A stretch of 64,000 nucleotides of DNA from Planctomycetaceae bacterium (GTDB lineage: Bacteria > Planctomycetota > Phycisphaerae > Tepidisphaerales > Tepidisphaeraceae): positions 1 through 64,000 of the forward strand of contig JAIYCY010000021.1 of the NCBI GenBank assembly GCA_027487775.1. The letters are read 5' to 3'. The notes under the pieces are model-generated. The model did no database searches. It was not told the DNA's origin and saw nothing but the letters and a program-made list of their open reading frames with translations. Shown in pieces: positions 34,289-44,100 of this stretch (within the stretch, counting starts at the first letter, position 1; each line of letters starts with the position of its first letter). Position numbers and translations under genes: made by a program.

Positions 34289-34462
34289 TGGACTGCTCAC
34301 ACACCGCTCCTTCGGTTGAACCTCAATCCTCACATCCGCCACGGGCATTGGAATCATGTCACACGCGCACGGCCCGCTGGCGAAGTATAACGCATTCCCG
34401 CCGGGAATCCGATCGACTATTCTCCCACATTCGATGCACAGAACCTTTAGACGGAGTTTTGC

Positions 34463-35212
34463 ATGGCCTTGACTGAACTGCGATTTAAGAGTGCGGCGCT
34501 GGGCATGCATGTGGCGATGAATGTGATCATTCCGGAGCATGTGGCCCCGCCGTGGCCGACGTTTACGTTGTTGCATGGATTGAGTGACGACCACACGATC
34601 TGGCATCGTCGGACGCGGATCGAGGTGTATGCGGAGTCGCATCCGTTTTTGATTGTGATGCCGAACGGGTTTCGGGGTTTTTATACGAAGAACGAGCTCG
34701 GGCCTGACTATTTGAAGTACATCGTCGAGGACGTTCGGGGGATGGTGGAGCGGACGTTTAACGTGCGGTCGGATCGAGGCGGGCGTGCGATTGGGGGGTT
34801 GTCGATGGGTGGGTATGGGGCGTTGCGTGTGGGGCTCGCGCGGCCGGACTTGTATGGATCGATCAACAGTCATTCGGGCGCGTTGATGTATGCGACGTGG
34901 GGCGCGGCCAAGCAGAGCTCGCTGAAAGACCCGGAGTATGGTCGGATTTTTGGTCAGACGGGTGAGGGGACGGATCATGATCTGTTGGTGCTGGCGCGGC
35001 GATGCCTGGAGAAGCATGCGGTGCCCGAGACGTTGATCGATTGCGGGACGGAGGATTTTTTGTTGGGTCAGAATCGATTTTTTGTTGACGCGTTGCGGGC
35101 GATGCAGTTTCCGCACACGTATGTTGAATATCCCGGCGAGCATGACTGGAACTATTGGGACTTGCACGTGGGGAGTGCGCTTGCGTTTCATCGCAAGGCG
35201 TTATCGCTTTGA
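34463..35212 (+). CDS. esterase family protein (S-formylglutathione hydrolase-like)
   Basis: A 249-residue alpha/beta hydrolase. TLLHGLSDDHTIWHRRT sits at the oxyanion region, the nucleophile elbow is GLSMGGYGAL, and the acid and base fall in DCGTEDFLLGQN and GEHDWNYWD. This is the putative-esterase family that includes FrmB/YeiG-like enzymes and secreted mycolyltransferase relatives. No signal peptide is seen, so it is likely cytosolic. The substrate is unknown. The ATG at 34463 has GGAG upstream. Confidence 0.88.
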   Translation: MALTELRFKSAALGMHVAMNVIIPEHVAPPWPTFTLLHGLSDDHTIWHRRTRIEVYAESHPFLIVMPNGFRGFYTKNELGPDYLKYIVEDVRGMVERTFNVRSDRGGRAIGGLSMGGYGALRVGLARPDLYGSINSHSGALMYATWGAAKQSSLKDPEYGRIFGQTGEGTDHDLLVLARRCLEKHAVPETLIDCGTEDFLLGQNRFFVDALRAMQFPHTYVEYPGEHDWNYWDLHVGSALAFHRKALSL

Positions 35213-35291
35213 TCGAGCGAGGTGGGTGCTGAATTTGTGAGCCGGGCGTGGCGTATGATGGGTGTTTGAATTCAGGTTTGGAGGTGCGACG

Positions 35292-35585
35292 ATGCCGATT
35301 TATGAGTTTGAGTGTGAGGCGTGTGATCATCGATTCGAGAAGCTTCTTCGCGTGATGAGCGGATCGAGTGAGACGAGATCGGGTGAGGAGGCGAAGGATG
35401 CGTCCAAGCCGGCGTGTCCGTCGTGTGGATCGAGGAAGACGCATCGAGCGATGTCGGTGTTTGCGGCGCGGGCGTCGGGAGCGTCGGGTGCGTCGGGTGC
35501 GTCGGGTGTTTCGGGCGCGTCGGAGGGTCGGGCGGGTGGATGCGGGCGATGTGGCGGGCCTGGGCCTTGTGGGTTTGGTGATTGA
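35292..35585 (+). CDS. FmdB-family zinc-ribbon protein
   Basis: A 97-residue protein starting MPIYEFECEACDHRFEKLLR, the FmdB/CxxC_CxxC_SSSS regulatory-protein signature, with the second knuckle CPSCGSRKTHRAMS. The C terminus is a Gly/Ala/Ser tail coded partly by tandem 9-bp units (GCGTCGGGT) and ends in a cysteine/glycine-rich CGRCGGPGPCG. The ATG at 35292 has a GGAGG site. Members are small metal-binding proteins of unsettled role. Confidence 0.88.
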   Translation: MPIYEFECEACDHRFEKLLRVMSGSSETRSGEEAKDASKPACPSCGSRKTHRAMSVFAARASGASGASGASGVSGASEGRAGGCGRCGGPGPCGFGD

Positions 35586-35616
35586 TGGGTTTCGGAAGAG
35601 ATGATGGATTTGGGTG

Positions 35617-36285
35617 ATGTCGATGATGCAGCATCCTCGGGGTGAATGGTGCGGTCCGATGCGTGGGACGGCTGGCCTTGAGCGTCGAACGCCGAGGCTG
35701 GTGTTGCGTCCGTTGCGGGAATCGGATCGCGGGGCTTTTTTGGAAGTGCAGCGGGTATCGCGTGAGGCGTTTACGGCGTTCAGTCCGTTGCGACCTGTGG
35801 GTCAGACGGACGAGGAGTTGTTCGACGCGATTTTGCACCGGACGGAGGAGGGGATCGCGCAAGGGACGGAAGTTCGGCTGGCGAGTTTCTTGGCGGACGG
35901 ATGTGGGAGTGAGTTGGAGCGAGGTGGGTCATCGAGGCTGATCGGCTTTGTGAATTTGACGAGCATCATTCGGGGTGCGTTTGAGAATGCGTTTGTGAGT
36001 TGGAGCACGCGTAGCGATCGGGTGGGTGAGGGTTTTGCGAGTGAGGCGGTTGCGGGGCTGTTGGATCTGGCGTTTGAGTCGAGTGGTTTGGGCTTGCATC
36101 GAGTGCAGGCGAACATCATGCCGCGGAATCTTGCGAGCATCAGGGTCGCGGAGCGGAACGGGTTTAGGCGAGAGGGATTGGCGGAGCGGTATTTGTGTAT
36201 AGGTGGGGTTTGGGAGGATCATGTGATGTTTGGTCGGACGGTAGAGGAGCATTTTGGTGCGTCGCCGACGGATAAGGGATGTTGA
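35617..36285 (+). CDS. GNAT-family acetyltransferase (RimJ/RimL type)
   Basis: A 222-residue N-acetyltransferase. LERRTPRLVLRPLRESDRGAF opens the domain, RLIGFVNLTSIIRGAFENAF and VGEGFASEAVAGLLDLAF supply the acetyl-CoA-binding motif A, and LHRVQANIMPRNLASIRVAE with NGFRREGLAERYL is the RimJ-type ending. Likely target is a protein N terminus or small amine. ATG at 35617 or 35626 may start it. Its stop overlaps the TlyA-like start. Confidence 0.88.
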   Translation: MSMMQHPRGEWCGPMRGTAGLERRTPRLVLRPLRESDRGAFLEVQRVSREAFTAFSPLRPVGQTDEELFDAILHRTEEGIAQGTEVRLASFLADGCGSELERGGSSRLIGFVNLTSIIRGAFENAFVSWSTRSDRVGEGFASEAVAGLLDLAFESSGLGLHRVQANIMPRNLASIRVAERNGFRREGLAERYLCIGGVWEDHVMFGRTVEEHFGASPTDKGC

Positions 36286-36974
36286 TTGCGTCCCGGATGT
36301 GGATGGACATGCACAGAGAATCTTCGGGCAGAGAATCTTCGGGCGGTGAATCTTCGGGGACGTATGTATCGCGAGCGGGCCAGAAGCTGTCGGCTGCGTT
36401 GGATGCTTTTGGCGTGTCGCCTGCATCGTTGACGTGTGCGGATCTGGGATGCAATGCCGGTGGATTTACGGATTGTTTATTGCAGCGAGGTGCGGCGCGT
36501 GTGTATGCGATCGACACGGGCTATGGCATGTTGGACTATCGCTTGCGGACGGATCGTCGAGTTGTGGTGATGGAGCGGACGAATGCTTTGCATGCGAGGC
36601 TTCCGGAGCGTGTGGATTTGATCACGATCGATGTTGCATGGACGCCGCAGCGTCTGATCCTGCCGGCGGCGTGTGGGATGTTGGGCGTTGGCGGATCGAT
36701 CATCACGCTGATCAAGCCGCATTACGAGGCCGGTGCGGGTGAGATCGTGCGTGGGAAGCTCCCGGACGAGAAGTGTCCTGCGGTGTTGGATCGTGTTGAA
36801 TCGGAGTTGGGATTGCTGGGGTTGCGGGTTGACAATCGCGTGCGCTCGCCGATTGTCGGGACGAAGGCCAGCAATCCGGAATGGCTTTGGCTGGTCAGGG
36901 TGCGTGACGCTTCGATTGATGCGCCGGGACTTTATGCGTCGGGTTCCCATGCGTCGGGGCCGAGGATGGATTGA
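36279..36974 (+). CDS. TlyA/FtsJ-like RNA methyltransferase without S4 domain
   Basis: A 231-residue SAM-dependent RNA methyltransferase. YVSRAGQKLSAALDAF begins the TlyA-type FtsJ domain, and CADLGCNAGGFTDCLLQRGA is the SAM site. VYAIDTGYGMLDYRLRTD, ITIDVAWTPQRLILPA and ITLIKPHYEA follow in family order, giving the K-D-K-type 2'-O-methylation framework. The N-terminal S4 RNA-binding domain of TlyA is absent; instead there is a short Ser-rich repeat (RESSGRESSGGESSG) coded by three 15-bp units. It overlaps the GNAT gene by seven bases. Confidence 0.82.
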   Translation: MLIASRMWMDMHRESSGRESSGGESSGTYVSRAGQKLSAALDAFGVSPASLTCADLGCNAGGFTDCLLQRGAARVYAIDTGYGMLDYRLRTDRRVVVMERTNALHARLPERVDLITIDVAWTPQRLILPAACGMLGVGGSIITLIKPHYEAGAGEIVRGKLPDEKCPAVLDRVESELGLLGLRVDNRVRSPIVGTKASNPEWLWLVRVRDASIDAPGLYASGSHASGPRMD

Positions 36975-37015
36975 ACGTTCTGGGAAGTCTAACTTTTTTC
37001 ATCGAGGCATTGATC

Positions 37016-38233
37016 GTGGACAGCGTTTCCAAGCATTCGAACCCGAATCCTCGCCGAATCCGGATCGCGATTGCGGGCGTGGGGAATTGTGCGAGCAGTT
37101 TGGTGCAGGGCATAGCTTTTTATCGAGCTCAGCCTGACGAGCGACGTGGCGTGGTGCACGGGCGGATCGGTCCGTATGAGGTGGGTGATATTCAGGTGGT
37201 GGCGGGGTTTGATGTGGATCGCCGGAAGGTGGGTCGTCCGATTGGCGAGGCGATATTTGCATTGCCCAACAACACCAAGCGATTTTTTCAGCCTTCGGGC
37301 GCTCGGGAGGATGTGACTTTTGACTGGTGTGCGCCGGTGTATATGGGTCATGTGCTGGACGGTGTTGCGTCGCATCTGGCTGATTATCCGGAGCATGTCC
37401 GCTTTGATGTCGCGGGCGATGCACCCGAGGACACGGCGAGGATTCTTCGCGAGAGTGGCGCGGAGATTTTGGTGAATTACATGCCGGTGGGCGCGGATCG
37501 AGCGTCACAGCATTACGCGCAGGCGTGCCTTGATGCGGGCGTGGCGATGGTGAATTGTGTGCCGAGTTTTATTGCATCGGATCCGCTCTGGCGTGCGCGT
37601 TTTGAGGCGCGTGGACTTCCGCTGATTGGGGATGACATCAAGGCGCAGCTTGGTGCGACGATTACGCATCGCACGCTTGCGCGTCTGTTTGCGGATCGTG
37701 GCGTTCACATCACCGGGACGTATCAGCTGAATACGGGTGGGAATACGGATTTTTTGAACATGCTCGCGCGTGAGCGATTGGGATCGAAGAAGCTGAGCAA
37801 GACGCAGGCGGTTCAGAGTCAGTTGGATGTGCCATTGCCGGACGAGTTGATTCACGTCGGTCCGAGCGACTACGTGCCCTGGCTTCATGACAACAAGGTT
37901 TGTTTTTTGCGGATTGAGGGAGAGGGTTTTGGAGGGGTTCCATTGCATGTGGAAGTGCGGCTGAGCGTCGAGGACAGCCCGAACTCGGCTGGGATGGTGG
38001 TGGATGCGATTCGGTCGGCGAGATTGGCGCTGGATGCCGGATTGTCGGGGGCGATCGAGCCGGCCTGCGCGTGGACGATGAAGCATCCGCCGAGACAAAT
38101 GCGAGACGACGAAGCGCGAATCGCCTTGCGGCGGTTTGTCGAGCGGTGCAGCGCACGGAATGCGCCGGAGGATGAGTTCGACGACAACGAGTTCGGCGCC
38201 GAGTTCGATAGGGACATGCGATCGCCGAGTTGA
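37016..38233 (+). CDS. ino1: inositol-3-phosphate synthase
   Basis: A 405-residue NAD-dependent enzyme that cyclises glucose-6-phosphate to inositol-3-phosphate. Landmarks: IRIAIAGVGNCASSLVQGI (NAD site), LVNYMPVGADRASQHYA, AMVNCVPSFIASDPLW, IGDDIKAQLGATITHRTLA and TGTYQLNTGGNTDFLNM. The C terminus ends in an acidic tail. No ATG fits; GTG at 37016 with GAGG upstream is the best start (a TTG at 36971 is less likely). It probably supplies inositol for phospholipid or osmolyte synthesis, with the IMPase-family protein at 9.7 kb as possible partner. Confidence 0.92.
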   Translation: MDSVSKHSNPNPRRIRIAIAGVGNCASSLVQGIAFYRAQPDERRGVVHGRIGPYEVGDIQVVAGFDVDRRKVGRPIGEAIFALPNNTKRFFQPSGAREDVTFDWCAPVYMGHVLDGVASHLADYPEHVRFDVAGDAPEDTARILRESGAEILVNYMPVGADRASQHYAQACLDAGVAMVNCVPSFIASDPLWRARFEARGLPLIGDDIKAQLGATITHRTLARLFADRGVHITGTYQLNTGGNTDFLNMLARERLGSKKLSKTQAVQSQLDVPLPDELIHVGPSDYVPWLHDNKVCFLRIEGEGFGGVPLHVEVRLSVEDSPNSAGMVVDAIRSARLALDAGLSGAIEPACAWTMKHPPRQMRDDEARIALRRFVERCSARNAPEDEFDDNEFGAEFDRDMRSPS

Positions 38234-38336
38234 TTGCTGAAAGGATTGCGGAACGGCTTGGCCATTTGAGCGCAGGATTGTGTCATCGGTCGGCGGTCGC
38301 TTCAGTCTGGGTGCTGAATCTGCCGATAGACCTGTC

Positions 38337-38480
38337 ATGAGTGCATGGGTGATCGGAGCGATGGTTGTGGGCGCATGGGCGGTGCTGAGTGTTGTCGCCT
38401 ATGAGCGTGAGCGCGCAACCAGCCTGCTGGAATCCGATTCCAGGGCCAAAGAGGAAGAACAGGACATCATCAGCGTTTGA
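38337..38480 (+). CDS. possible small single-span membrane protein
   Basis: A 47-residue frame starting MSAWVIGAMVVGAWAVLSVVAYE, one membrane helix, followed by a charged tail (RERATSLLESDSRAKEEEQ). The helix-plus-charged-tail layout is typical of real small membrane proteins, but there is no recognised family and no strong ribosome site. Confidence 0.4.
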   Translation: MSAWVIGAMVVGAWAVLSVVAYERERATSLLESDSRAKEEEQDIISV

Positions 38481-38630
38481 TTCCGCACCGATTTGATTGT
38501 TGCGTCGAGACCTGATCCGCTGGGGTGTCATTGCGAGCGCGACCCGGTTGGAGGTGGAAATACGCATTTTGAGGGTATGGCGTGCGCGGATCGTTGTGGA
38601 GTCCGACCGACTCCGGGCTACACTTTGTGG

Positions 38631-39269
38631 ATGGACGGACCTTGGCTCAAGATCGGCGGATTTCTGTTACTGACGTTGGTGTGTGTGTGGGTGATGTCGG
38701 TAGTTCTTTCGCCGACGATTGGGAAGCCGGGCGAAGAGCGTCGACTTCGGCACCCTGCCGGTTTTTCGGTGGTCGGTCCGGAGGGCTGGCCCGGCACGGT
38801 TTATAAGGTTGGCGGGCCTGTGATCGCGCCTGTCCTTCGGTTTGCGCCGGAGAGGACGGTGGGCCCGGTGCAGGAGTTCACCATCACCCGATGGGGCGAT
38901 AAGCCACAGGTTCCCGAGCACGAATCGCAACGTCCTGTGAAGTTTGGCGGGATCGACGCGACGATCTACCTCCACCAGAATCGCGGGATGTTCGCGCAGA
39001 TGCTCGATGTCGAAATCGACGGGGCTTGGTATCGCCTTTCTGTGCTGCTGCCGACGCTGGAAGATCTGCCAAAGAGTCCATGGTGGGCATTCTTTAACTC
39101 GATCCGTGTCGAGCGCGGGGCGAGCGATGCCGCGGCCGTTGGTGTTGCAGCGAATCCGTCGGATCAGACGCCCCCCGCTCAACCCACTTTGACCGCCGAA
39201 CCCGCTCCGATCGCTGACCCGGCGACGCCCGCTGATCAACCTGCCCATGTCACGCGGGAGTCGCGTTGA
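38631..39269 (+). CDS. hypothetical membrane-anchored protein
   Basis: A 212-residue protein with one N-terminal membrane span (IGGFLLLTLVCVWVMSVVL), a soluble domain (HPAGFSVVGPEGWPGTVYKV; KFGGIDATIYLHQNRGM; WWAFFNSIRVE) that looks like an exported beta-rich sensor or lipid-transport type domain, and a Pro/Ala-rich end. Family not recognised. The stop overlaps the TTG start of the next gene, so the two are coupled. Confidence 0.65.
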   Translation: MDGPWLKIGGFLLLTLVCVWVMSVVLSPTIGKPGEERRLRHPAGFSVVGPEGWPGTVYKVGGPVIAPVLRFAPERTVGPVQEFTITRWGDKPQVPEHESQRPVKFGGIDATIYLHQNRGMFAQMLDVEIDGAWYRLSVLLPTLEDLPKSPWWAFFNSIRVERGASDAAAVGVAANPSDQTPPAQPTLTAEPAPIADPATPADQPAHVTRESR

Positions 39270-41191
39270 GTCGGCCGGTGCTTAGTCGTCTCGTGCTGCT
39301 CGTCTCGCTGGGGCTGCTCTGGGCGATTGTCATCCAGTTCGGCCTGCATCTGCGTGAACAGGCGTGGTCGCGCACGGGCGAACCCGAACGCCGACTCCGA
39401 TTTGAAGGCGACATCCGCAACGCGATGAGCGTGGGCCGCGGGACCGTCCTTTACGCCGCCCGGCTGGCTGATGTACCGCCTGAGAGGCTCACGTTACGAA
39501 CATTTCTCGACGGCTACCTCGAGCGCTATGCACAGCAAAAGCGCCGGCACGACGAGGGCAGGCCGGAAATCGACTATCCTCCCGGGCGCCTGCTGGTCAT
39601 GAGCCTCTGGATGTGGAACAACATCCAACGTGACGGACCGCGCGTGGAGTATCGCGATGAGATTGTTCGGCCACTTCTCAACCTCAATCTGCTGGTCGAA
39701 TCACTCACGACGATCGGGGTTGTTCTGCTCGTGGGTCATCATCTGCATCAGGGAGGCACAAGCGTTTCATCAGTGCACGGTCTCGCGCAGACGGTGAGTT
39801 TGGCGCGTCGCGGCATCATTGCCAGCCTTGCGGGCATGTTGGTCTGGCTGAATCCCGCATTGATTCTGAATGCCCATGCGTGGCCACAATGGGACGCCTG
39901 GGTTCTGCCGTTTGTTGTATGGGGAGTTTTTTTTGCCCGACTTGATCGCTGGGGCAGCGCCGGATTCATCGTCGCGATCGGCGGATTCTTTAAGGGTCAG
40001 GTCTACATTGTGGCGCCCCTGCTGTTGCTCTGGCCGCTGTTGCAGTTTCGATTCGATCGTCTCTATCGTGCGGCGGTGGGATTCATTCTGGGCTTTACAC
40101 TGGGTGGTTCTCCCTGGCTTGCCGGTGGTTCTTCGGCGTGGTCGTCGATGATTCCGACGCCCGCCGACTCACCGGCGTGGTGGATCGCCTTGGTCGCCCT
40201 TTTGTGGGCGGTCGTCTGGTGCGGCTGGCCGCGACGCGGACTTGTTTCGCGCTCGCGGATCGTCTCACGCGTGGTCCAGATCTGGCCTTATGTGATGCTT
40301 GCGGTGCCGGTGCTCGGCGTGCTGTTGGTCGCGCGATCTTCTGACGAGATCAAGTGGGGACTTCTCGCGTTGATCCTCCTCACGTGTCTGCTGCGATCAA
40401 ACGATGTTGGGGTGCGGCTCGCGACGCTCGCGCTGGTGTTTGCGGGAACGTTCGTGTGGATCGGCCATCTTTCTGGTGCGACGCGTGACTGGCTCGAAGT
40501 CGGTTTTCCGACGGATCGATACATGGGGCTTTGGATGGGCCCGACGAACAACATGCCGTCGATCCTCGGCGGGGTGTATGGGCTTGCGATCGATGACATT
40601 TTTTGGGGCGTGAACCTTCGATCGCTGCTGCAGGCGATCGCGTATGCAGGGATCGCGCTGTGCGGGCTTGCGATGGCGCGAGCGACTTTACGCAGAAAGA
40701 GTTCGTTGCCGGGATTGCGTCCGGGACGTGTAGATCGCAGCGAGGTCGGATTTCTATGTGCGATCGGGTCGGCGTGGGTTTGGATGTTTACGTGGATGCC
40801 GCAGATGCACGAGCGATATCTTCTGTGGGGCGCGGTGTTGTCGGCGATGTGGATCAGCCGTGGGTTTTGGGGATTGTTGGCTCACGGGGGCGTGACGCTG
40901 CTGTCGACGGTGATGCACGTTCACTGCATGATGCAAGCCAACGGTGGCGCGAGCGGGCGAACGCTCGTCATTTCGCCCGAGTTGTTGGATCACGACCTTT
41001 ATCAGGTATTGAACGGCCTGCATCCGCATGCTGGCTGGGCTGTGCTTGTTCTTGCGTTCGTGGGTCTGGGCTTTTCTCTGAGCCGAGGTCAGTCGAACGC
41101 GCCATGGATCGGGTCGGGGAGGCGTGACGTCAGGGAGCCTTTTTGTCTCCGCGAATCCAGTGCCATCCATCGAGTACGAGGCTCATCATGA
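39266..41191 (+). CDS. polytopic membrane protein, GT87-like glycosyltransferase
   Basis: A 641-residue protein with about ten membrane spans. FEGDIRNAM in the first external loop, IDYPPGRLLVMSLWMWNN and WLNPALILNAHAWPQWDAW resemble the GT87/PMT-like fold of lipid-donor mannosyltransferases. TTG at 39266 overlaps the preceding stop (TTGA). Its 3' end overlaps the convergent RND gene by 62 bases. The sugar and acceptor are unknown. Confidence 0.7.
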   Translation: MSRPVLSRLVLLVSLGLLWAIVIQFGLHLREQAWSRTGEPERRLRFEGDIRNAMSVGRGTVLYAARLADVPPERLTLRTFLDGYLERYAQQKRRHDEGRPEIDYPPGRLLVMSLWMWNNIQRDGPRVEYRDEIVRPLLNLNLLVESLTTIGVVLLVGHHLHQGGTSVSSVHGLAQTVSLARRGIIASLAGMLVWLNPALILNAHAWPQWDAWVLPFVVWGVFFARLDRWGSAGFIVAIGGFFKGQVYIVAPLLLLWPLLQFRFDRLYRAAVGFILGFTLGGSPWLAGGSSAWSSMIPTPADSPAWWIALVALLWAVVWCGWPRRGLVSRSRIVSRVVQIWPYVMLAVPVLGVLLVARSSDEIKWGLLALILLTCLLRSNDVGVRLATLALVFAGTFVWIGHLSGATRDWLEVGFPTDRYMGLWMGPTNNMPSILGGVYGLAIDDIFWGVNLRSLLQAIAYAGIALCGLAMARATLRRKSSLPGLRPGRVDRSEVGFLCAIGSAWVWMFTWMPQMHERYLLWGAVLSAMWISRGFWGLLAHGGVTLLSTVMHVHCMMQANGGASGRTLVISPELLDHDLYQVLNGLHPHAGWAVLVLAFVGLGFSLSRGQSNAPWIGSGRRDVREPFCLRESSAIHRVRGSS

Positions 41192-44100
41192 CGGGGGTGA
41201 GGATGAGCGTGAACAAGGTGCTGACGATCAGTCCACCCACGACCACAGTGCCGAGCCCGCGGTAAAGTTCCGAACCCGCGCCGCCTCCCAGGACCAGAGG
41301 CGTGAGTGCGGCGACACTGGTTACCACGCTCATGAAGATGGGTCTGACGCGTGTCTGTGTACTGCGGGCGATTGCTTCACGACGCGGCATGCCCTCGCGT
41401 AAGAAGTTCAGTGCCTGATGCACGATCAGGATCGGATTGTTGATGATCGTTCCGATCAAGATGACAAAGCCGAGCATCGTCAACACGTCCAGCTTCACCT
41501 CTGGGGCGGAGAGATGGACAAGCCCCAGTGCCGCGAATCCACCGGCCAGCGCGAACGGGACGCTGGCGAGGATGGTGAACGGATGGAGGAAGTTTTCGTA
41601 CAGTGCCGCGAGCAGGAGATAGGTCACCAGGGCGGCGAGGAGGAAGCCGGGGATGAAGGCGCGCATGAATTGCTGCAGCTTATCCGCCGACCCACGCAGG
41701 CCGATGTTGACGTCGGGGCTGATCATTCCGCTGTTGCGGAGTTTGGGGACGATGTCGTTTTGAATGAGATCCGAACCCTGTTGCAGCGTCATTCCGGAAG
41801 GGATCTGGACGCTGAGGGTCACGCTCGGCTGTTGCTCGGTGTGGTTGATTTGCGCGGCAGCGGTTGTACGGATGAAATCGACGAGGTTGCCCATTGGGAC
41901 GGCACCGGGTCCGGTCGACCCGGTCACACCGCTGGCGACGGGAATGGTCGGCAGTTGATCGATCGTGCGTGGGCGGTTGGAGACGATGGTCAGATCGATG
42001 CTGGTTCCGAGTTCGCGGAAGTCGCCGACGATCAACCCGTCGAGTGCTGCCTGGGCGACAGCGCGCACGTTCGACACGCCGCCGACATCGGCCTGAGCGA
42101 TGCGTTCGAGCTGAGGCACGAGCTGAACCTCGTCACGTCCGAGGGAAAAGTTGGGCGGATTGGATTGCGGGAATCCGCCGAAGTTTTGCATGAGTTCGAC
42201 CATGAGCATGGTCGCGCTTTGGCGTACTGCGTCGTTGTCGGGTCCATAGACGGCGACGTCCACGGAGTTGCCGACGGAGCCGAGGTTGAAGATCGGGATT
42301 TGGAAGAAGAATCCGATCGTGCCGGGCAGTTGCTGGACGGTTCCGTTGAACAAGGTTGTCAATGCCGAGACCGATTCGGCATCTGCGCTGCTGCCGCCCA
42401 TGAAGACGCTGTTGCCGAAGATCACGAAGAAGAAATGCTCGATCGCCGGCGGAGGCGGGCTGAATTTCAGTTGCTGCACCATGCCTTCGAGGAAGGCGAC
42501 AGCTTCGTCGATATCCGCCGCTGGTGTTCCTGCGGCAGCGAGCGACTGTCGTTGCTGGTCGATTTGCTGCTGCATGGCAGGAATCGCGAACTGATCCATC
42601 GCACTTCGCCAGCCCTCCTGCAACTGTTTGAGCGCGGTCTCGTTGGTTTCGGCGGTCGATGTATTGTGAATGTCCCACCAGGGCTTGAGCTGTCCTTCGA
42701 TGTTGGACGCCATCGAGCGGAACTCGTCCGGGTTGTAGCCCGGCGGAGGCATCAGCAAACCGAAGACGAAGTTCTGATTCCCGCTGGGCAGATAATCGCG
42801 TGGCGGGATCAAGAGCAGGCTCACGCCCACCGACGCGCCGATCATCAGGGCGATGAGTGCGACCCGCAGCATCAGACCCTGCGTCAATCGGAGAATCACG
42901 TTGTAAAACAGTCCACTGCTCTTCTGGCCCAACCGCCCGATCGGCGAAGTGAGTCGGCCCATGCGTGTATCGCGTGTAGCGGTTGCGTGTCCGGCCTTTT
43001 CTGCTTCGGATTGCCCGATGTGATAGCTGCTCGGCACGCGGCGCAGAAAGAGTGATGCGAGCACCGGAATCACGGTCGGGGAGAGGAAGAGATAGAAGAA
43101 GAAGCTGATCGAGAGCGCGATGGCCAGGTCGCGGAAGAGTTGCCCTGCCTCGGCCTCGATAAAGACGATCGGCAGAAAGACCGCGATATTCGTGAGTGAA
43201 GCCGCGACGATCGCGCCCCAGACTTCGCTCGCCCCATCCACCGCCGCCCGGATGCGATCCTTGCCCATTTCGCGATGTCGGAAGATGTTTTCCAGCACCA
43301 CGATGGCGTTATCGATGCCGAACCCGACGGCAAACACGAGCCCGGCCATGCTGATCACATTGAGGCTGCGTCCGAAGAGCGCCATACCCAAAAAAGTGCC
43401 GACGACGGCGATCGGGATGGTTGTGATCACCACCATCGTCGCGCCGATGGATCGCAATGAAATCATGAGCACCACGCCCGCGAGCACCGCGCCCAGGATC
43501 AGGTCGTTGCGCGCATTGGCGATCGATTGGTTGATGTAGACCGTCTGGTCGTAGACCTGTTGAATCTCGATGCCCCAATTCCGCTGGCCGAGTGTGATGC
43601 GATTCACCTCTTCAACCTGCGTTCTGAGGTTGTTCATGACTTCGATGACATTGGAGCCGAACTCGCGTTGTGCGTTGAGCGCGATCACGGGTTCGCCTCG
43701 GCTGTGGACGAAGCTGATTTCCTTTTTGAAATCGATTTCGACGCTTGCCACGTCGCGCACATAGACGCGTCGACCATCCGCGGTTGAAGCGATCACCGTG
43801 TCGAGGATGCGCTGAGTGTCGATGTATTGCCCGAGAACGCGCACTGCGACTCGGCGTTTACCTTCGTCGAATGTGCCTGCTGTTGCGTCGAGGTTTTGCT
43901 CGCGGAGTGCTTGGGCCATCTGGTTGATGGAGATGCCACGTCCCGCGAGTGCGTCGAGATCGACGCGAACCTGCACCTCGCGCTCGCGTCCGCCGAGCAC
44001 CTGGATTTCAGATACGCCATCGGCGCGTTCGAGGATGGGTTTGACGATTTCATTGAAGAAGGTGCCGAGCTTGGTGATATCGCCGCGTTCAAAGCCCGGG

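Noticed and set aside
33063-34304. A 413-codon minus-strand frame over the repeat and yggS
   Set aside because: It is a shadow of yggS in another frame plus the repeat array; composition is Arg/His/Pro-rich as expected for an off-frame reading.
41418-43055. A 545-codon plus-strand frame
   Set aside because: It lies wholly antisense to the RND pump gene, which has clear homology; GC-rich coding DNA often leaves the opposite strand open.
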